NCBI GenBank assembly: GCA_963922205.1
Contig: CAWUHX010000004.1
Span: 806,001-870,000, forward strand
Length of the DNA stretch: 64,000 nt
Source of the DNA: Romanomermis culicivorax
Lineage: Eukaryota; Nematoda; Enoplea; Mermithida; Mermithidae
Direction: 5' to 3'
This document shows, piece after piece, positions 1 through 11,172 of the stretch (the first letter of the stretch is position 1; each line of letters begins with the position of its first letter). The translations under genes were made by a program, and so were the position numbers. The notes under the pieces are model-generated. The model was given only the letters and a program-made list of their open reading frames with translations. It ran no database searches and was not told the DNA's origin.

Positions 1-850
1 GAGAGAGGTTTCCCCACTCGGGTGGCGATTCTCATGATCTGACGAAGGTTTCCCCACTCAAACCGAAATTTTACCTAATTGAAAGAGGTATCTCACTCAA
101 AAGGGTAAAAGGTTCGTTCCTAAGGACTGTGAAGTCAGACTTGAAGGTCGATTTTCCCACCTCGCCATGTCACATTAAACGAAGTTGGGCCATGTCACAT
201 TAAACGAAGTGGGTGATCAGTCACATTGATGGGCCAACCCGTACCATATCCCATAGGAAATATGGTCATGACACTGTAGGTGACCTGCTGTGATCCCATG
301 GGGTGGCTCCAGTATGTTCTTCATTTCGGGAATCCAACCCAGCTGGTACTACCACAGGTTACCTCGGCCTTGTCGGAGGGTTATGCTGTAGAATAATGAA
401 CAACCCGGCCAGGTCAGGGCTGCCAATCCCTAGTCCTCATTCAACGGAATGGGGGATGGTGCCATTCGAAGAATAGCGTACTGTAGGGGACCCGATTGTT
501 AACCTAAATCCCCTTATTGGCCCTGACCTTAAGGGTCTGAGGGCTTTCTTGACTGAGGGTACTTCGGGGGGAAAACTACCTTAGGGGAGACTCCCACAAA
601 TATACCCTCAACAACAATAACCCCTGAGAAGACTTACGAAACCTCTTCTCAAATTACTCGGCGCTGGGCGAGGGGTTCAGGGTCAAGTTGGGGTCCTACA
701 GACGGCGATGCAAGGGAACGAGAATCCAGGCGATTCGGTGTGGGGTTCGGCGGCTGCTGATCGGCAGGCGGCTGTAACCCACGTTTCCTCGGCAAAGGCG
801 ACAGGGTTCTACGATTAACAGCATCCGGGATGGGTTCCTACGGTCGGGTT
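1..850 (+). repeat. GC-richer segment, possible 5' region of a non-LTR (RTE-like) element
   Basis: Base composition is clearly less AT-rich than the rest of the left flank. A 24-base motif beginning gccatgtcacatt occurs twice in tandem at about 164-212. Related short direct repeats, tttccccactc, occur near 9 and 48. No long ORF is present. The segment ends near a TATA-like tatataaagg at 867-876. The style of the sequence, and the small ORF at 708-818, recall leaders of RTE-type LINEs, but this is memory-based and no reverse transcriptase is in the window, so the assignment is weak. Confidence 0.3.
708..818 (+). CDS. small ORF of 36 aa, unknown function
   Basis: An ATG-started ORF encodes 36 residues beginning MQGNENPGDSVWGS and ends at TAA 816-818. 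The peptide is rich in Ala, Gly and Ser and has no membrane segment. It lies in the GC-richer leader segment, so it could be a short peptide ORF in the leader of a retroelement or chance. I do not recognise a named family with certainty. Confidence 0.25.
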   Translation: MQGNENPGDSVWGSAAADRQAAVTHVSSAKATGFYD

Positions 851-955
851 ACTGTAGTGGTAACCTATATAAAGGCTGGAGGCGAGAATATGCTAATTTT
901 ATTCGACATGCAGCAAAACGCAGTTGACAATACAAAATATAATTAAAATTGGATG

Positions 956-1132
956 ATGGCGAACGCAGATGCAAGGCTAAAAGACGAAAACCAGTTAGGC
1001 CCAATAATGAGTGACAAACTAACGAAACATGCCCTTTTAAAGGGCTCCATAAACTATAGTATGCCTTGGGCGGAGTTAACACTCCCCCAAGCTAACTTCT
1101 GCAGCAGAAATCGTTGCAGAAGATGCCTATGA
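956..1132 (+). CDS. small ORF of 58 aa, unknown
   Basis: An ATG at 956 opens 58 codons ending at TGA 1130-1132, downstream of the TATA-like motif at 867-876. The product is mixed polar with a Cys/Arg-rich C-terminus (CSRNRCRRCL). The reverse strand also has an ORF here (849-1082). Nothing identifies a family, and it could be chance or an exon of a gene or element extending left. Confidence 0.2.
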   Translation: MANADARLKDENQLGPIMSDKLTKHALLKGSINYSMPWAELTLPQANFCSRNRCRRCL

Positions 1133-1135
1133 TCA

Positions 1136-1584
1136 CATAGACATTTTCCAGTTCACAACATTAAGCATTGGTGCGAGTTTTCACTCTCCATGCTTAACAT
1201 AGGAACGTCACTAGTGAGAATTTCCAACTAGTCATTTCACGTTGCCAAACCTCGCTAGTTTTTACTGATAAGAGGTGCACGTTGTGCTCCAATTACAGCG
1301 ATGAGCTCAGAGAGCTTATCTCTAACGGAAATTCTTGACTAGCAGGCACATACGGTAGTCTACATGTATAACAAAATAATAATTCGAAACGGAAACAAAA
1401 TGTGCGCAAAAGCAACAGAAATAAACATAAAAAGTACACACACAAATTGCATGTAAAAAGTATAAAAACGAAAACGCAAAATTGATGCAAATTACTGTAA
1501 CACAAAACATAACGAAAAACATAACGAAAAACATAACAAAAAATTGTGATGTGAATCATGTGACGTTCGATGAAATCTGTCGGC
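1136..1584. other. no gene seen
   Basis: AT-rich sequence with a short reiterated motif (aacgaaaaacat, three tandem copies near 1505-1540). The small reverse-strand ORFs here are low complexity (Phe/Cys/Tyr) and are not convincing. Confidence 0.4.
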
Positions 1585-2792
1585 ATGTGACACAGAGAAA
1601 CCAGGAAAATTTGCTCGAGATGCGAAAATTTTTTCCTGATTTTGACGTAAAATTGATATAAATCGCAATTTTTCAGTAGAATTCTCCATCATTTCTATTG
1701 AAAAAACCTAGCAAACTTCGTCAAAATACAAAAGATATCTCATAAATCTGGAAATAAAATTGGAAGAAAATCGAAAATTATTGCCATTTTCCATTTAGCT
1801 GGAAAAATTATCTAAAATGCAAAAAGATTTCCCCTAGTTTTAAAGTAAAATTGGAAAGAAATCGCCATTTCTTGCTATAATTTTCTGTTTTCCAATCATT
1901 TCTACAAAAAAAATGGAAAAATTTTCAAAAAGTAAAAATTAAATGATATTTCCGACAAGAGAAATAGTGATTTATTGCCATAATTTTTCAATCGTTTCTA
2001 TACAGAAAAACCTGGAAAGTTTATTCAAAATGCGAAAAATTTCCCATAATTTTGAACTGAAATTCAGAAAAATCGTAAATTATTTGTATAATTTTCTGTT
2101 TTTTGATCTTTTTTACCGAAAAACCCGGAAAATTTTCTGAAGATGCAAAAACTTATCCTGATTTTGACGTAAAATTGGCACAAATCGCAATTTATCAGTG
2201 TAATTTTCCATCGTTTTCAAAAAAAGAACCTGCAAAAGTTATCTAAAATGCAAAAATGCTGTCATAATTTCGAAGTAACTTTCTTTACTTTTGTAAATAC
2301 ATTACATGAATTTTCGGCATTTCGGTTGTTTTCGGAATAGTCGTAAAGTTGATAGTGACAAATAAGTGTCTCTGTGAAAGCGTTTACAGTAGGAATTTCC
2401 TTTTTTCCCAGGTGCTTTGATGATTCCTTTGACTTTGTCCCACAAAGAAGTAATATGGGAAATTATTAATTTTAGCGCCTATAGATCGCTCGAAACCAAA
2501 ATTCAGTTATAAAAATTCGTCTTTTCTTGATCGATGAACTAATAAAAATATGCAGGAAGCAGAAATGCACATTTTTCAGAGTAAAATTCTACAGTATTAT
2601 CTTGCGTGAATAATTTTGATGACGAGAAATACCAATCTTGTCACACTCGTAGAAATCATTGTTCGAGAAAACTGAATAGAGTAATAGAATGTTTATTTAT
2701 TTCGGTGATGATTCGTCAATTTTTGTCTATCTGTCATGTTTAATATATCAGACAAAACATAGCAATATTTTCGAAAATTACTGTAAAACATG
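1585..2792 (+). repeat. copy of the F-box gene downstream repeat (D-unit), no exon attached
   Basis: This AT-rich stretch contains loosely repeated sub-units built around gaaaatttt, tcgagatgcgaaaattttt and aaacctagcaaac. The same ordered sequence follows the second exon of the F-box/LRR-like copies at about 41220-42150, 47700-48655 and 61960-62725, in the same orientation. Here no F-box exon precedes it, so it is a detached fourth copy. The MULE at 2802 is inserted at its right end. Confidence 0.75.
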
Positions 2793-2801
2793 GTGATTTG
2801 G
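2793..2801 (+). repeat. left 9-bp target site duplication of the MULE
   Basis: GTGATTTGG directly abuts the left terminal inverted repeat and is repeated exactly at 9511-9519 directly after the right one. A duplication of about 9 bp is the hallmark of Mutator-like transposition. Confidence 0.9.
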
Positions 2802-2836
2802 ACAAGCGTCACAGCGTAAAGCCATCAACACAGTAA

Positions 2837-3389
2837 ACTGATGTTTCTAAAACGCAAAATGTCTAACTTACTTTCAAAATCATGACAACGTCACGAAACA
2901 ACAACAGGGCTAACTAATATATAAATAAGGCTTCTATTATTCACAATCTTTATGACTTCGATAGAATTATAAGCAAATTATGAAATAAAATGAGCGTTTT
3001 CAAGGAAAATACAACTTCTATACTGCACGAGAACAATCACATTATGGAGAACAACGACAAAATATTTCAATTTTTCAAGAAGAATATCACTTCGATTTAT
3101 CGCTGAATCTCTTTTGGGGCTTCAAATTCTGAAAAAGTGTAGGATTAAACCACATGTCAAACTTTTTCTCTTAATGTTTGTGAAATTGTGCTCAAAAAAA
3201 CTGCCAAACAAAATATGTTTGCTGAAGTAGGCCAAAGTTGGCACAACAGTTTTGTTTTTTTCTCCATTTTTTGTCTGAGTTCTGAGAAAGTCCTTTCACA
3301 GAAATCTACAGTTCTGCAAAGGTACAAAATGAAATAGGAAATGAATTTAGTAAAATTAAGTAACTGAATTGAGTAACAAGTCAATTTTC
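2837..3389. other. 3' flank of the MULE gene, no clear gene
   Basis: AT-rich non-coding sequence between the left TIR and the candidate terminal exon of the MULE gene. A possible further exon on the reverse strand lies near 3310-3320, after a plausible acceptor (tacctttgcag read on the minus strand), and would close the frame within six codons. Confidence 0.3.
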
Positions 3390-3702
3390 TTACTTTATTA
3401 GCAGCATAACGAGGCTGAGACATTGGACTTTCATGATGGGAAGATGCAATCATTGTATAAACTTCATTCAATTTGCTTAATGCAACTTCTGCGGCTCTCG
3501 GTTTGATTGATAAACTTTCACGGACATGTTCCTTCATTAAAATTTTTGTCAATTTTTCCACAACCTTGACAATTTCGTCTGTTGTTTCTGTGGATGAAAT
3601 TATGACACTTTCATTGGTTGATCTTTCTTCCGGCAATTCAAATTGTGGAAAACATGGGTTTTGTTGGTTTGCAAAGAATGAATGTAGTGAATATGTTTGC
3701 AA
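3390..3702 (-). CDS. candidate additional exon of the MULE gene
   Basis: The reverse strand is open for about 105 codons, rich in Ser, Glu and Lys with a likely helical middle (EIVKVVEKLTKILMKEHV). It ends at a good splice donor (AATAAA followed by gtaag, read on the minus strand near 3392). The exon lies downstream of the transposase exon that ends at 3988. I could not find an acceptor that keeps the frame with that exon, so it may belong to an alternative transcript, a separate gene in the element, or neither. Confidence 0.35.
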
Positions 3703-5060
3703 GCATATCTAGCTACCAAAAAATCGTAACATGTACATGAGTACATGTCAATGCAAACTTGACAAGATCTACATTTAAATTGACAGGCACAATGATCACT
3801 GATTTTTCTAAAAATAAAATATGGACACTAAACATGGGGAAAATGAATCTTCAGAAAGAAATTCTTGCCCTTATGAGAAAAACATATTTGGTCATTGAGA
3901 AATTCAAATCCTCAAAATTCTGTGGATTATTTTTTTTAGAACAATATTGGTGCAATTTTTATATAAGCTTTATTAAAATAATGTTCCTCACTTGATAACA
4001 TAGAAAATTTCGGAATCATTTTTCACTTTTGATGATTTAACTTTCCACAAGTCATCGAAAATTTGCACTCCAAGCGGATCAATTTCTTCAGAATGGTTAT
4101 GGCAACGTTGAATTTCTGAAATGTTGCCTGTGGCACCAATTAAATTATGACGAACATGATAATTTTCAGTGTAAAACTTAGCAACTTCCAAAAGAGTGTA
4201 AAATAAAAAATCCAAATTATGATTTTCATGCTTGTTCAGAAAGTTATATTTCAAAGTACGATGGAAACGTTCGATATGCATATTCGTATTGATGCATATA
4301 TTTTGCTGAGAATATGCAGTCCATTGTGGCAGTCGTTTTTCTGTGCAATAATTATCTTCAAAATATGTCTTGAATTCAGATGAAAATTTTGATAAGACTT
4401 CCAGAAATATGCATTTAGCCCGATCAAATTGTTCAGGATCTGGAATTCTCAGCATTCGTTTCAATATATCCCAAACTAACTTTCTGGCACCAGTTGTTTT
4501 GACTTTTGTTAGTAAATTCCGTTGCCAGTTTCGCAGAACATGCCATGTACATAGGAGCTTTTTGGTTTGTGCACTTGGAAATATTTTGGACCAGGCATTG
4601 AAATACTGATTGGCATCATCGCTCATAAATACTTTGGCTTCAATGGGCCCACTTCTAAAGGAACAAATTCTATAAGATACAAACACTTGACTTGACTGGT
4701 ACTACACAATCTAGATTATATGAACTTCAATGAAATAATCAAGAGAAGAGTTTTCAGCACTTGAGCAAGAAAAACTCAATATTATATGAGGATTTACTCT
4801 TTCTTAAGGGCCTTCAAAAATATCATTAAGCTTTGTTCATTTTCTTGGTTGCACAAGAACCAAGCAACAGGCAACCCTCGCCGAGTATCATCCAATACCA
4901 AAACTGTGATGAGTAATAATTTCTTTTGATTTGTGCCATGAGTGGCATCCATGCACACAATGTTTGATGCAAATTTTTGAAACAGGGACCTCTGGGCAAT
5001 CGTTTGCAGGCCTGAAATTGAAAAAATATATTTAATCAATTTCTACCAATATATTATGAC

Positions 5061-5212
5061 CAGGGTATGCACAAGGCAGGGTGGGGGGGGGAGGCGCCCC
5101 CCATTCAGGCAGTATGCACACAGTATATCCACATAAGATCAACATTTTCTGGGGCTATTCAGTGAAAAATCTAGTCTGCCCCTCCCATGAAAAAATCCTG
5201 CGCATAGCCCTG
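5061..5212. mobile_element. hAT-type miniature inverted-repeat element, 152 bp
   Basis: The element starts cagggtatgcacaagg and ends gcgcatagccctg, giving imperfect TIRs of the CAGGG type usual for hAT transposons. It is flanked by an exact 8-bp duplication, ATTATGAC, at 5053-5060 and 5213-5220. It lies in the second intron of the MULE transposase gene, so it landed without touching the coding frame. It has no coding capacity and carries a G-tract near its left end. Confidence 0.85.
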
Positions 5213-5544
5213 ATTATGACATAATGATAAAAATTGTTTTATTATTATTGAGAAGAGTAAATAAATAGCTAATTTCATTAAACTTACCTAAGAAAAAATA
5301 TTTCTCATCAGAATGATAACAAAGCACAGCTTCAGAATTCTTCCTAACATTCTGCTCTAGACTTTCCATTTCATCTTCACAAAGTCAACCAGGCTGTAGG
5401 CCGAAATCTCGCTTGATTTGATGAATATCTGAGCTGGTTATCAAATGCTCACGTTTGGAAATTTTTTCATCACAATTATCATCCATATCAGCTGAAAAAT
5501 CACTAACAAATTTACACTTGCGAAAAGCCAAAAAGGTACTTTTC

Positions 5545-5645
5545 CCAATTTTGTGAGTTTGGAGGGTTTTGGGTATAGAGTTGACCAAGTTGGGTAGGTC
5601 CCCCCACAATCTCTTCACCCAATTACAGATATGTGTCTATTGCAA
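5545..5645. repeat. decayed copy of the poly-G miniature element
   Basis: The order of motifs gggtatagagttgaccaag, ttgggtaggtcccccca and attacagatatg matches the right half of the better poly-G elements (for example 26256-26482). The G-tracts are shortened by mutation, and the left half is missing. It sits just upstream, in the gene's sense, of exon 2 of the MULE transposase gene, inside intron 1. Confidence 0.6.
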
Positions 5646-6944
5646 AGATTCATTTCCCAGCATTTTAGAATATGAAAATATGAAAATTTTTATATTCTAA
5701 AACGATAATTATTATCTATTAGTATGATTTTAATTTACAATTCAATGTAGGTAAACCTCATTATCCAGCATTACAGAATAAAAAAAACCAGAAAAATTGA
5801 ATAATGAATACAAGAAGGATGTGGTTCTCACGTTGAAAGAATCTTTTAGGAAAAATGGTGTGCAGCTTGATTATCAGAATGTAATGATAGGTGAAAGGCG
5901 TATGTAATTTGAATAGATAATTTTATTCATAGTTTAGTACCAATTCAAAAATAAATTTTGATTATGAGTAGTCTAAATTATCTGTTTTAACTATCTATTT
6001 TTGGAGATTTTTCATACTTAAAGTAGCTAAAATTGATTTATTCCCGAGCTTTGCTCTAAACCCGACTATGAGGCTTTTAGGCACGCCATTCTGTACCCCT
6101 CAGCATGAAACTCAGGAGCTACGCAACCTCTTTAGGTCGAGTTTCATCTATTTTAAAAAATTTTGGAATTCGCCCACTAAATAAATGCCTGGGTAAGGGC
6201 CTGCTTGCAGTGATCAAAAGATGCTAATGATGCCAAATGTCATTATGCACTCTACTTACATCGTAATGTGTCAAGAATCCACTTAATTGATCTTTGATCT
6301 TCAGCTATCACATGACGTGTTGCCACCGGAATTTTTGTTCTACATAAAAGCTGATCGTGGCCATAATGATTTAAACAACATTCCACTTTAATTTCGCCAT
6401 TTTCTAATGATTCTCTAATTGTTGCAAAGGCTGAACAATAGAAATTTAACTTATTTGTAACAAGTGCCTTCGGAGCTTTTTTGGTCTTTGCATTGGATAC
6501 AAAATAACCAGAACGATGGCAAAGTAAAGTATATGATATAAATTTGTTGGATTTACGAATGCCATTCTTGACAAAGGCAAAATTTCCATTTTTTTCAACA
6601 TCTAGCTTCCATTTATTGAAAGTCTCTTTGGAGGGAAACGTAAAATTTTCGATTTTAATATCAATATGATGCAGACTATGCAGATGTTTGCATTAATGAA
6701 TCAATTTGCTAAATTTCTCTTCGCATTTTCCACATTGAATTCGTTTCGAAGCCTTGTCACGGCCACTGTTCGCATGGACTTTCAATTTATGACGATATAA
6801 TGCAATTCCATTTAAGAATACTTCTTGGCAAAACATACAAAAATGCTTCAATTTATGAACGTCTGAAATATGCAGTTTGAGGCTTTTGACACTCAAAAAA
6901 ATGCCTTCACATCTTTTGCATGAAATATTCTGATCATCAGCCAT

Positions 6945-8245
6945 GCTGGTAAGAACAAAGCCAAATGATAGCTCTATAAATAAAAATTAATGAGTGTTAG
7001 AAAAAACATTAGCACCAGCCAATGCAGTCAAGCAGCTATTAAAAAACAGAGGAAAATTTCACCTTACATACATCCCAGTGTTAAGGTTGAAGTTCAGACA
7101 ATGGTTAGAATTTTCAGGCAGCGGTTAAATTTGGAGTTTAAGCAAGGTGTTAAATTCGAAGTTAGTAGATCTTAAATAATCCGGAATTTTGAACAGTGCC
7201 ATGAGGTAATAATTTTTCTCCAAGCTATAAAATCGGATTCCAGAATCCAAAGTTTTTACATCTTTGAAATGTTGAATCTGCTATTCATTTTGGAATAAAT
7301 GCCATGACTGTATTTGTAACTCAAATTTTTGCTTATCCTTTTATTTGCTTCTAGGTGAAACTGTGACAGTCAAAATTCGAAAAAACAAGACTGGTGCCAA
7401 AAAAATACTTCCCATCAGTTACTGTCATAAAAATATACATGTGTTAGGACGGTAGCTCACTTTTGTGATCAAGATATAGATGACGATTTCAGTAGGAAAT
7501 AAAACACAGAACAAGAACTTATCAATCAGTTCAGTCCTTCACTTATGATTTGGTATTTAATAGTTTTCATCATCTTGAACGTATTATCTCATGTTAGGTT
7601 TTCAATTGGTAATCTTCAATATTTTATCTTCATACTTCATGAAGGTCCGCATTTTTTCATTAACACATTTTTTGAGAAATATAAACGAGTCAACTTCTCG
7701 AAGCGATTGCTCCTTTCGTAAATCTTTACATAACTTAAATTAAAAAGCTTCATGGAAATAGTTTTCCGACTCTTCATATTCATAGCTTTCCGGCCAGATT
7801 TTTGAATTTAACGAATGAATACCAGTTTTAAAATTTTTTAAATGATAAATTTATAGAACTTTTGATTTTTGAACAGAAAATTTGAATCTGGTTTTTGAAA
7901 TAAATATTCGAATAATTGATTTTCCAGCGTTGCAGAAACAGGTTTTTGGGCCCTCACTTTTTATCATAAAGGCTTAACAGTCGATTTCACAGATTCAAAG
8001 TCATTATAATGCCCTTCGATAGTTTACTGGAAAATTTGTTTCACAATGCTCGTAAATCAAACTTCAAACTCAAAAATTTCAATTTTTATTAACTTTTAAT
8101 AAATTGATGGCTCTAAAAATGTCAGAATGATTGCAACAGATAATTATAGCTCATTAAGAGCATTTTTAAGCGGAAAAAACGACTTGGGGATAAAATTTTG
8201 ACCCTTTTCTCATTAGAGGAAAAGAAAAAAAATAGTAGCCCGAAA
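6945..8245. other. MULE upstream region with an R2-like repeat, no gene
   Basis: No convincing ORF is present. About 7540-8110 resembles repeat R2 (shared phrases such as catcttgaacgtattatctc and caattggtaatcttcaat). The stretch up to about 7500 would include the promoter of the reverse-strand transposase gene, but I see no clear TATA or initiator that I can assign. Confidence 0.4.
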
Positions 8246-9224
8246 CACAGTTTTTTTCCTCAAATGGGGTCCTGTGAAGAAAAAAATTTGGAGATGAGAA
8301 AAAAATTTTGGGTATGATTCTCATTGTGGAAAAAATTTTGGGGAATTCACAATCGAAAAGATGCGTTTTGGTGGAGTTTAAAAGGTCAAAATCTCACAAT
8401 TTTCGGGCGCTTCGCGGCGGTCAGCAGTATGATAATCATTATTTTTTATCAGGCGAGGCCGTTAGCATATCTACTTCCACTCACTAATTAAATATCAACA
8501 GTTTCTATCAATCAAATTAGCTCATATCTCATTTTCTAATCGTTAACAGTCATTATTTCGCTGAAAAAATCAATTTTTCATCAATTCTCTCAATTTTTTC
8601 TCTCGATGCTTGGAATTTTTCCAACATTTTTAACATGAACTTTTGGGTTTATTGAAAATGGAAATTGAAGACATCATTCTATACTGCGATTTTAGAATTT
8701 CTAATCACGAATTCACGAATATCTATTGGAGAGATTTTCCAGGGTTTTAGAATATAAAAACTGAAAAATTTTTGCAATAGGGAACAAATTATACTTCATC
8801 AGTCGAATTTTAATTTATTTCTCAACGTTGTGAACGTTCAATTTCCAGCGTTTTAGAAAGTGAAAATTCACAAATTTTTCCAGCGCTCCGCGTCCGGTCA
8901 AAAATTAAATAAAATTGGATAATCCTACTTGGAACCACAGAAATATTAATAAAGGATAAACTCATGACAACTCTTTCGTTAACATTCTTTGCTGTTGTAG
9001 AACTCCACAGCTCATTATGACTAACATAACCAGAATTTTCTCAATTTTTTCATAATTTATGGAGGTTTCTGTATCCAAAAGCATCAAAATGCTTGGGTAT
9101 GCTCCTAAAATGCCCGTAGGCACATTATAAACGTTTTTGAAAACGTGGAAAATTTTTGGAAAATGAGGAAAAAATTTTTGGTCCGGTTCTGATGTGGAAA
9201 AAATCTTCGAGGAAAAAAACGGTG
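8246..9224. repeat. repeat R1, full-length-like copy inside the MULE
   Basis: The copy begins cacagtttttttcctc and ends gaggaaaaaaacggtg, the inverted ends shared by R1 copies. Inside are two GC-rich micro-palindromes (8404-8420 and 8882-8896, both mutated). It carries the R1 phrases ttgcgtttattgaag-like, cgttaacagtca and ctgcgattttagaa. I could not find a clean target duplication. It has no coding capacity. The family might be a non-autonomous foldback or Helitron-like element. Confidence 0.6.
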
Positions 9225-9510
9225 AGCGACCTGAAATGTCTGAAATTTTTCAGATCTCGATCTTCCGATGAACGTATTTTACAACTCATCTCTACAGTGA
9301 AGGATGGGTTTTTTTAATACGATGCTGAACCTGTTACAAAAAAGAGTTTTGCATAGCACTGCCATCGCATATTTGTCCAAATCAATACTCTAGACAATGT
9401 CTTGATGTTTCTGTTCAGATTCAAAACTGAAAACAAAGTTTAAAAGTTTGTTATAAGGAATCTAGAAAATTGAAGTTACTGTGTTGATGGCTTTACGCTG
9501 TGACGCTTGT

Positions 9511-9519
9511 GTGATTTGG
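9511..9519 (+). repeat. right 9-bp target site duplication of the MULE
   Basis: GTGATTTGG immediately follows the right TIR and equals 2793-2801. Confidence 0.9.
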
Positions 9520-10735
9520 ATTCACTTTTTTTAGATATTTGCACTATGATCACCTTTTTTTTCCTCAAAGATTTTTTCCGCATGAGAACCGGACCCAAAA
9601 TTTTTTTCCCCATTTTCCAAAAGTTTTCCACATAATAATAATGTGGCTACGGATACCTGTAAGACCTCCGACCAGTTCATACCTGTAAGACCTCCGACCC
9701 ACTGTTTTTTTTTTTTCCACATTTGCACTATAATGTGGAAAAAAAATCTGGAATGTGGAAAAAATTTTTGAGGTCTTTCCACAAATGTGGAAGAAAAATT
9801 TGGGGTTTTCATATTAAAAAGATGCATTTTGGTGCATTTTAGGAGGTCCAAATCCCAAAATTTTCCGGCGCTTCGCGCCGGTTATAGCTTTAATAATCAT
9901 CATTATTTACTAAGTAGCTCAGGCGCGGCTTTTATCATGTCTACCTTCACTTACCATTTAATCTTTAATAGTTTTCATCATCTTAAACGTATTATCTCAT
10001 GTTTTAATTGGTAATCTTCAATATTTTATCATAATATTTAATGAAGATTCGCATTTTTTGCTTTTGAGAAAGATCAATACGTCAAGTCTGTATACTTTAT
10101 GATGCGATTATTTCTTTGCTAACGTAAAATCAATTCAAAAGCTTCATGGAAATATCTTTCGGAAATTTATACTCTTCTTACTTATATATTTTCGACCAAG
10201 TTCATGAGAGTTTACAAATAAATTACAGATTTTAAAATTTTTCAAGTAAAATTCTAGAAATTACGACTCTTGAACACAAAATTGGAATCTTATTCTTGAA
10301 ATAAATGTTCGGAAAATTGATTTTCCAGCATCCCAGAATGACAATATACCCAAAAAATTTTCCGGCGCTCCGCGCCGGAAAAATTACCATCTTTTTTGGG
10401 CTTTCGATGGTCATCATAGAGGGCTTGACTATTGATTTCTTGTGTAATTCAAGTCAATTGCTCTAGTTTTCTAGAAAATTTGTTCAACAATGCTTGTAGA
10501 TTAGGCTTTTAAGTCGAACATTTCAATTTTTTCTTCAATTTTAATGAATTAACTTCTCTAAAAACACCAGAAGGCTTGAAAAAGCTCAAAAACAGTGCGA
10601 TAAAGCGTCTGTGAGCAATTTTAAGCCAAAAAACGAGGATTTTAAGACGAAAAAAAATTTTTTTCCACATGTGGAAAAAAAATTTGACCCCTTTCCACAT
10701 TTGTGGAAAAAAGTTCGTGGAAAAAAAAAACAGTG
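9520..10735. repeat. repeat R2 copy with poly-G element ends nested in it
   Basis: R2 phrases run through this segment: accggacccaaaattt, agatgcattttggtgcatt, acctTCACTTACCATT-like text and attatctcatgtttt. GC micro-palindromes lie at 9861-9875 and 10358-10376. Near 9652-9700 two left ends of the poly-G element (atacctgtaagacctccgac) are arranged one after another without the rest of the element. No gene is supported. The 75-aa and 106-aa ORFs simply translate the repeat. Confidence 0.6.
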
Positions 10736-11172
10736 CTCCGACCAGTTGGGGGGGGGGTAAATCCGAAATTTTGGGGGGGGGGTAGGAAAAAGTCGAAATT
10801 TTTCCCAAAAAACATACACTTTTCCCAAAAAACATACAAATTTTTTTTTCCAAACTGGGGGGGGTTGGGGGGGGGAAAATGATTTTGGGTATAGGGTTGG
10901 CCGAGTTGGGGGGGGTCCCCCCCTTCCCAAGCCCCCCCCCCCCCCAAGTACAGGTATGGACCAGTTGGGGGGGGGGGGGTAAATCCGAAATTTTTTGGGG
11001 GTGGGGGGGGGTGTAGGAAAGAGTCGGAATTTTTCCCAAAAAAGGCCGAAAAACATACACTTTTTTGAAAATTTTTTAAATTTTTTCCGAACTGGGGGGG
11101 GGGGGTAAATGATTTTTGGTACTGGGTTGGCCAAGTTGGGGGGGGGTCCCCCCAACCCCCCAAGTACAGGTC
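10736..11172. mobile_element. tandem pair of poly-G miniature elements
   Basis: Two copies lie head to tail, sharing a junction at about 10950-10960 (agtacaggtatggaccag). Each has the order gaccagttgggg, G-tract, aaatccgaaatttt, G-tract, gtcgaaatttttccc, acatacac, G-tract, gggttggcc and C-tract. The outer right end is degenerate (acaggtcttatg). The long proline/glycine ORFs on the reverse strand are translations of the homopolymers and are not genes. Confidence 0.7.

Larger units (their letters stand above)
3988..6944 (-). pseudogene. zinc-finger MULE transposase gene, four exons, two in-frame stops
   Basis: Reverse-strand exons 6944-6260, 5491-5288, 5011-4798 and 4669-3988 join with GT-AG introns and matching phases (1, 1 and 2) to exactly 595 codons including the terminal TGA. 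Exon 1 starts with ATG and encodes three C2H2-like fingers (CKRCEG, CMFCQE, CGKCEE), then a DNA-binding region with CHRSGYF. Exons 3 and 4 hold the MULE domain. The catalytic residues are all visible: Asp in CMDATHGTN, Asp in FMSDDANQYF followed by LCTWHVLRNW, and Glu in NMHIERFHRTLK. Two stops break the frame: TAA at 6690-6692 in the third finger and TGA at 5385-5387. The protein would cut and insert the element's own TIRs. With conserved exon joints and triad, it looks recently inactivated. Confidence 0.85.
2802..9510 (-). mobile_element. complete Mutator-like (MULE) DNA transposon, 6.7 kb
   Basis: A 35-bp sequence at 2802-2836 (starting acaagcgtcacagcg) is matched exactly, in inverted orientation, at 9476-9510. 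Both ends are flanked by the same 9-bp duplication. The interior holds one reverse-strand gene with C2H2 fingers and a MULE transposase domain. Younger insertions sit inside it: a hAT-type miniature element at 5061-5212, a poly-G element remnant near 5545-5645, an R2-like stretch near 7540-8110 and an R1 repeat at 8246-9224. The boundaries are unusually well preserved, although the transposase gene carries two stop codons. Confidence 0.93.

Noticed and set aside
1585..2792. CRISPR-like array or satellite
   Set aside because: Sub-units are irregular, without fixed repeats or spacers, and the same ordered block recurs elsewhere, so it is a dispersed duplicated repeat.
3726..3755. Short palindrome acatgtac-atga-gtacatgt
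   Set aside because: Only 8-bp arms, within the expected chance range for this much AT-rich sequence.
6990..7175. 61-aa ORF just upstream of the MULE gene
   Set aside because: Divergent from the transposase gene and without any recognised feature. It could be chance.
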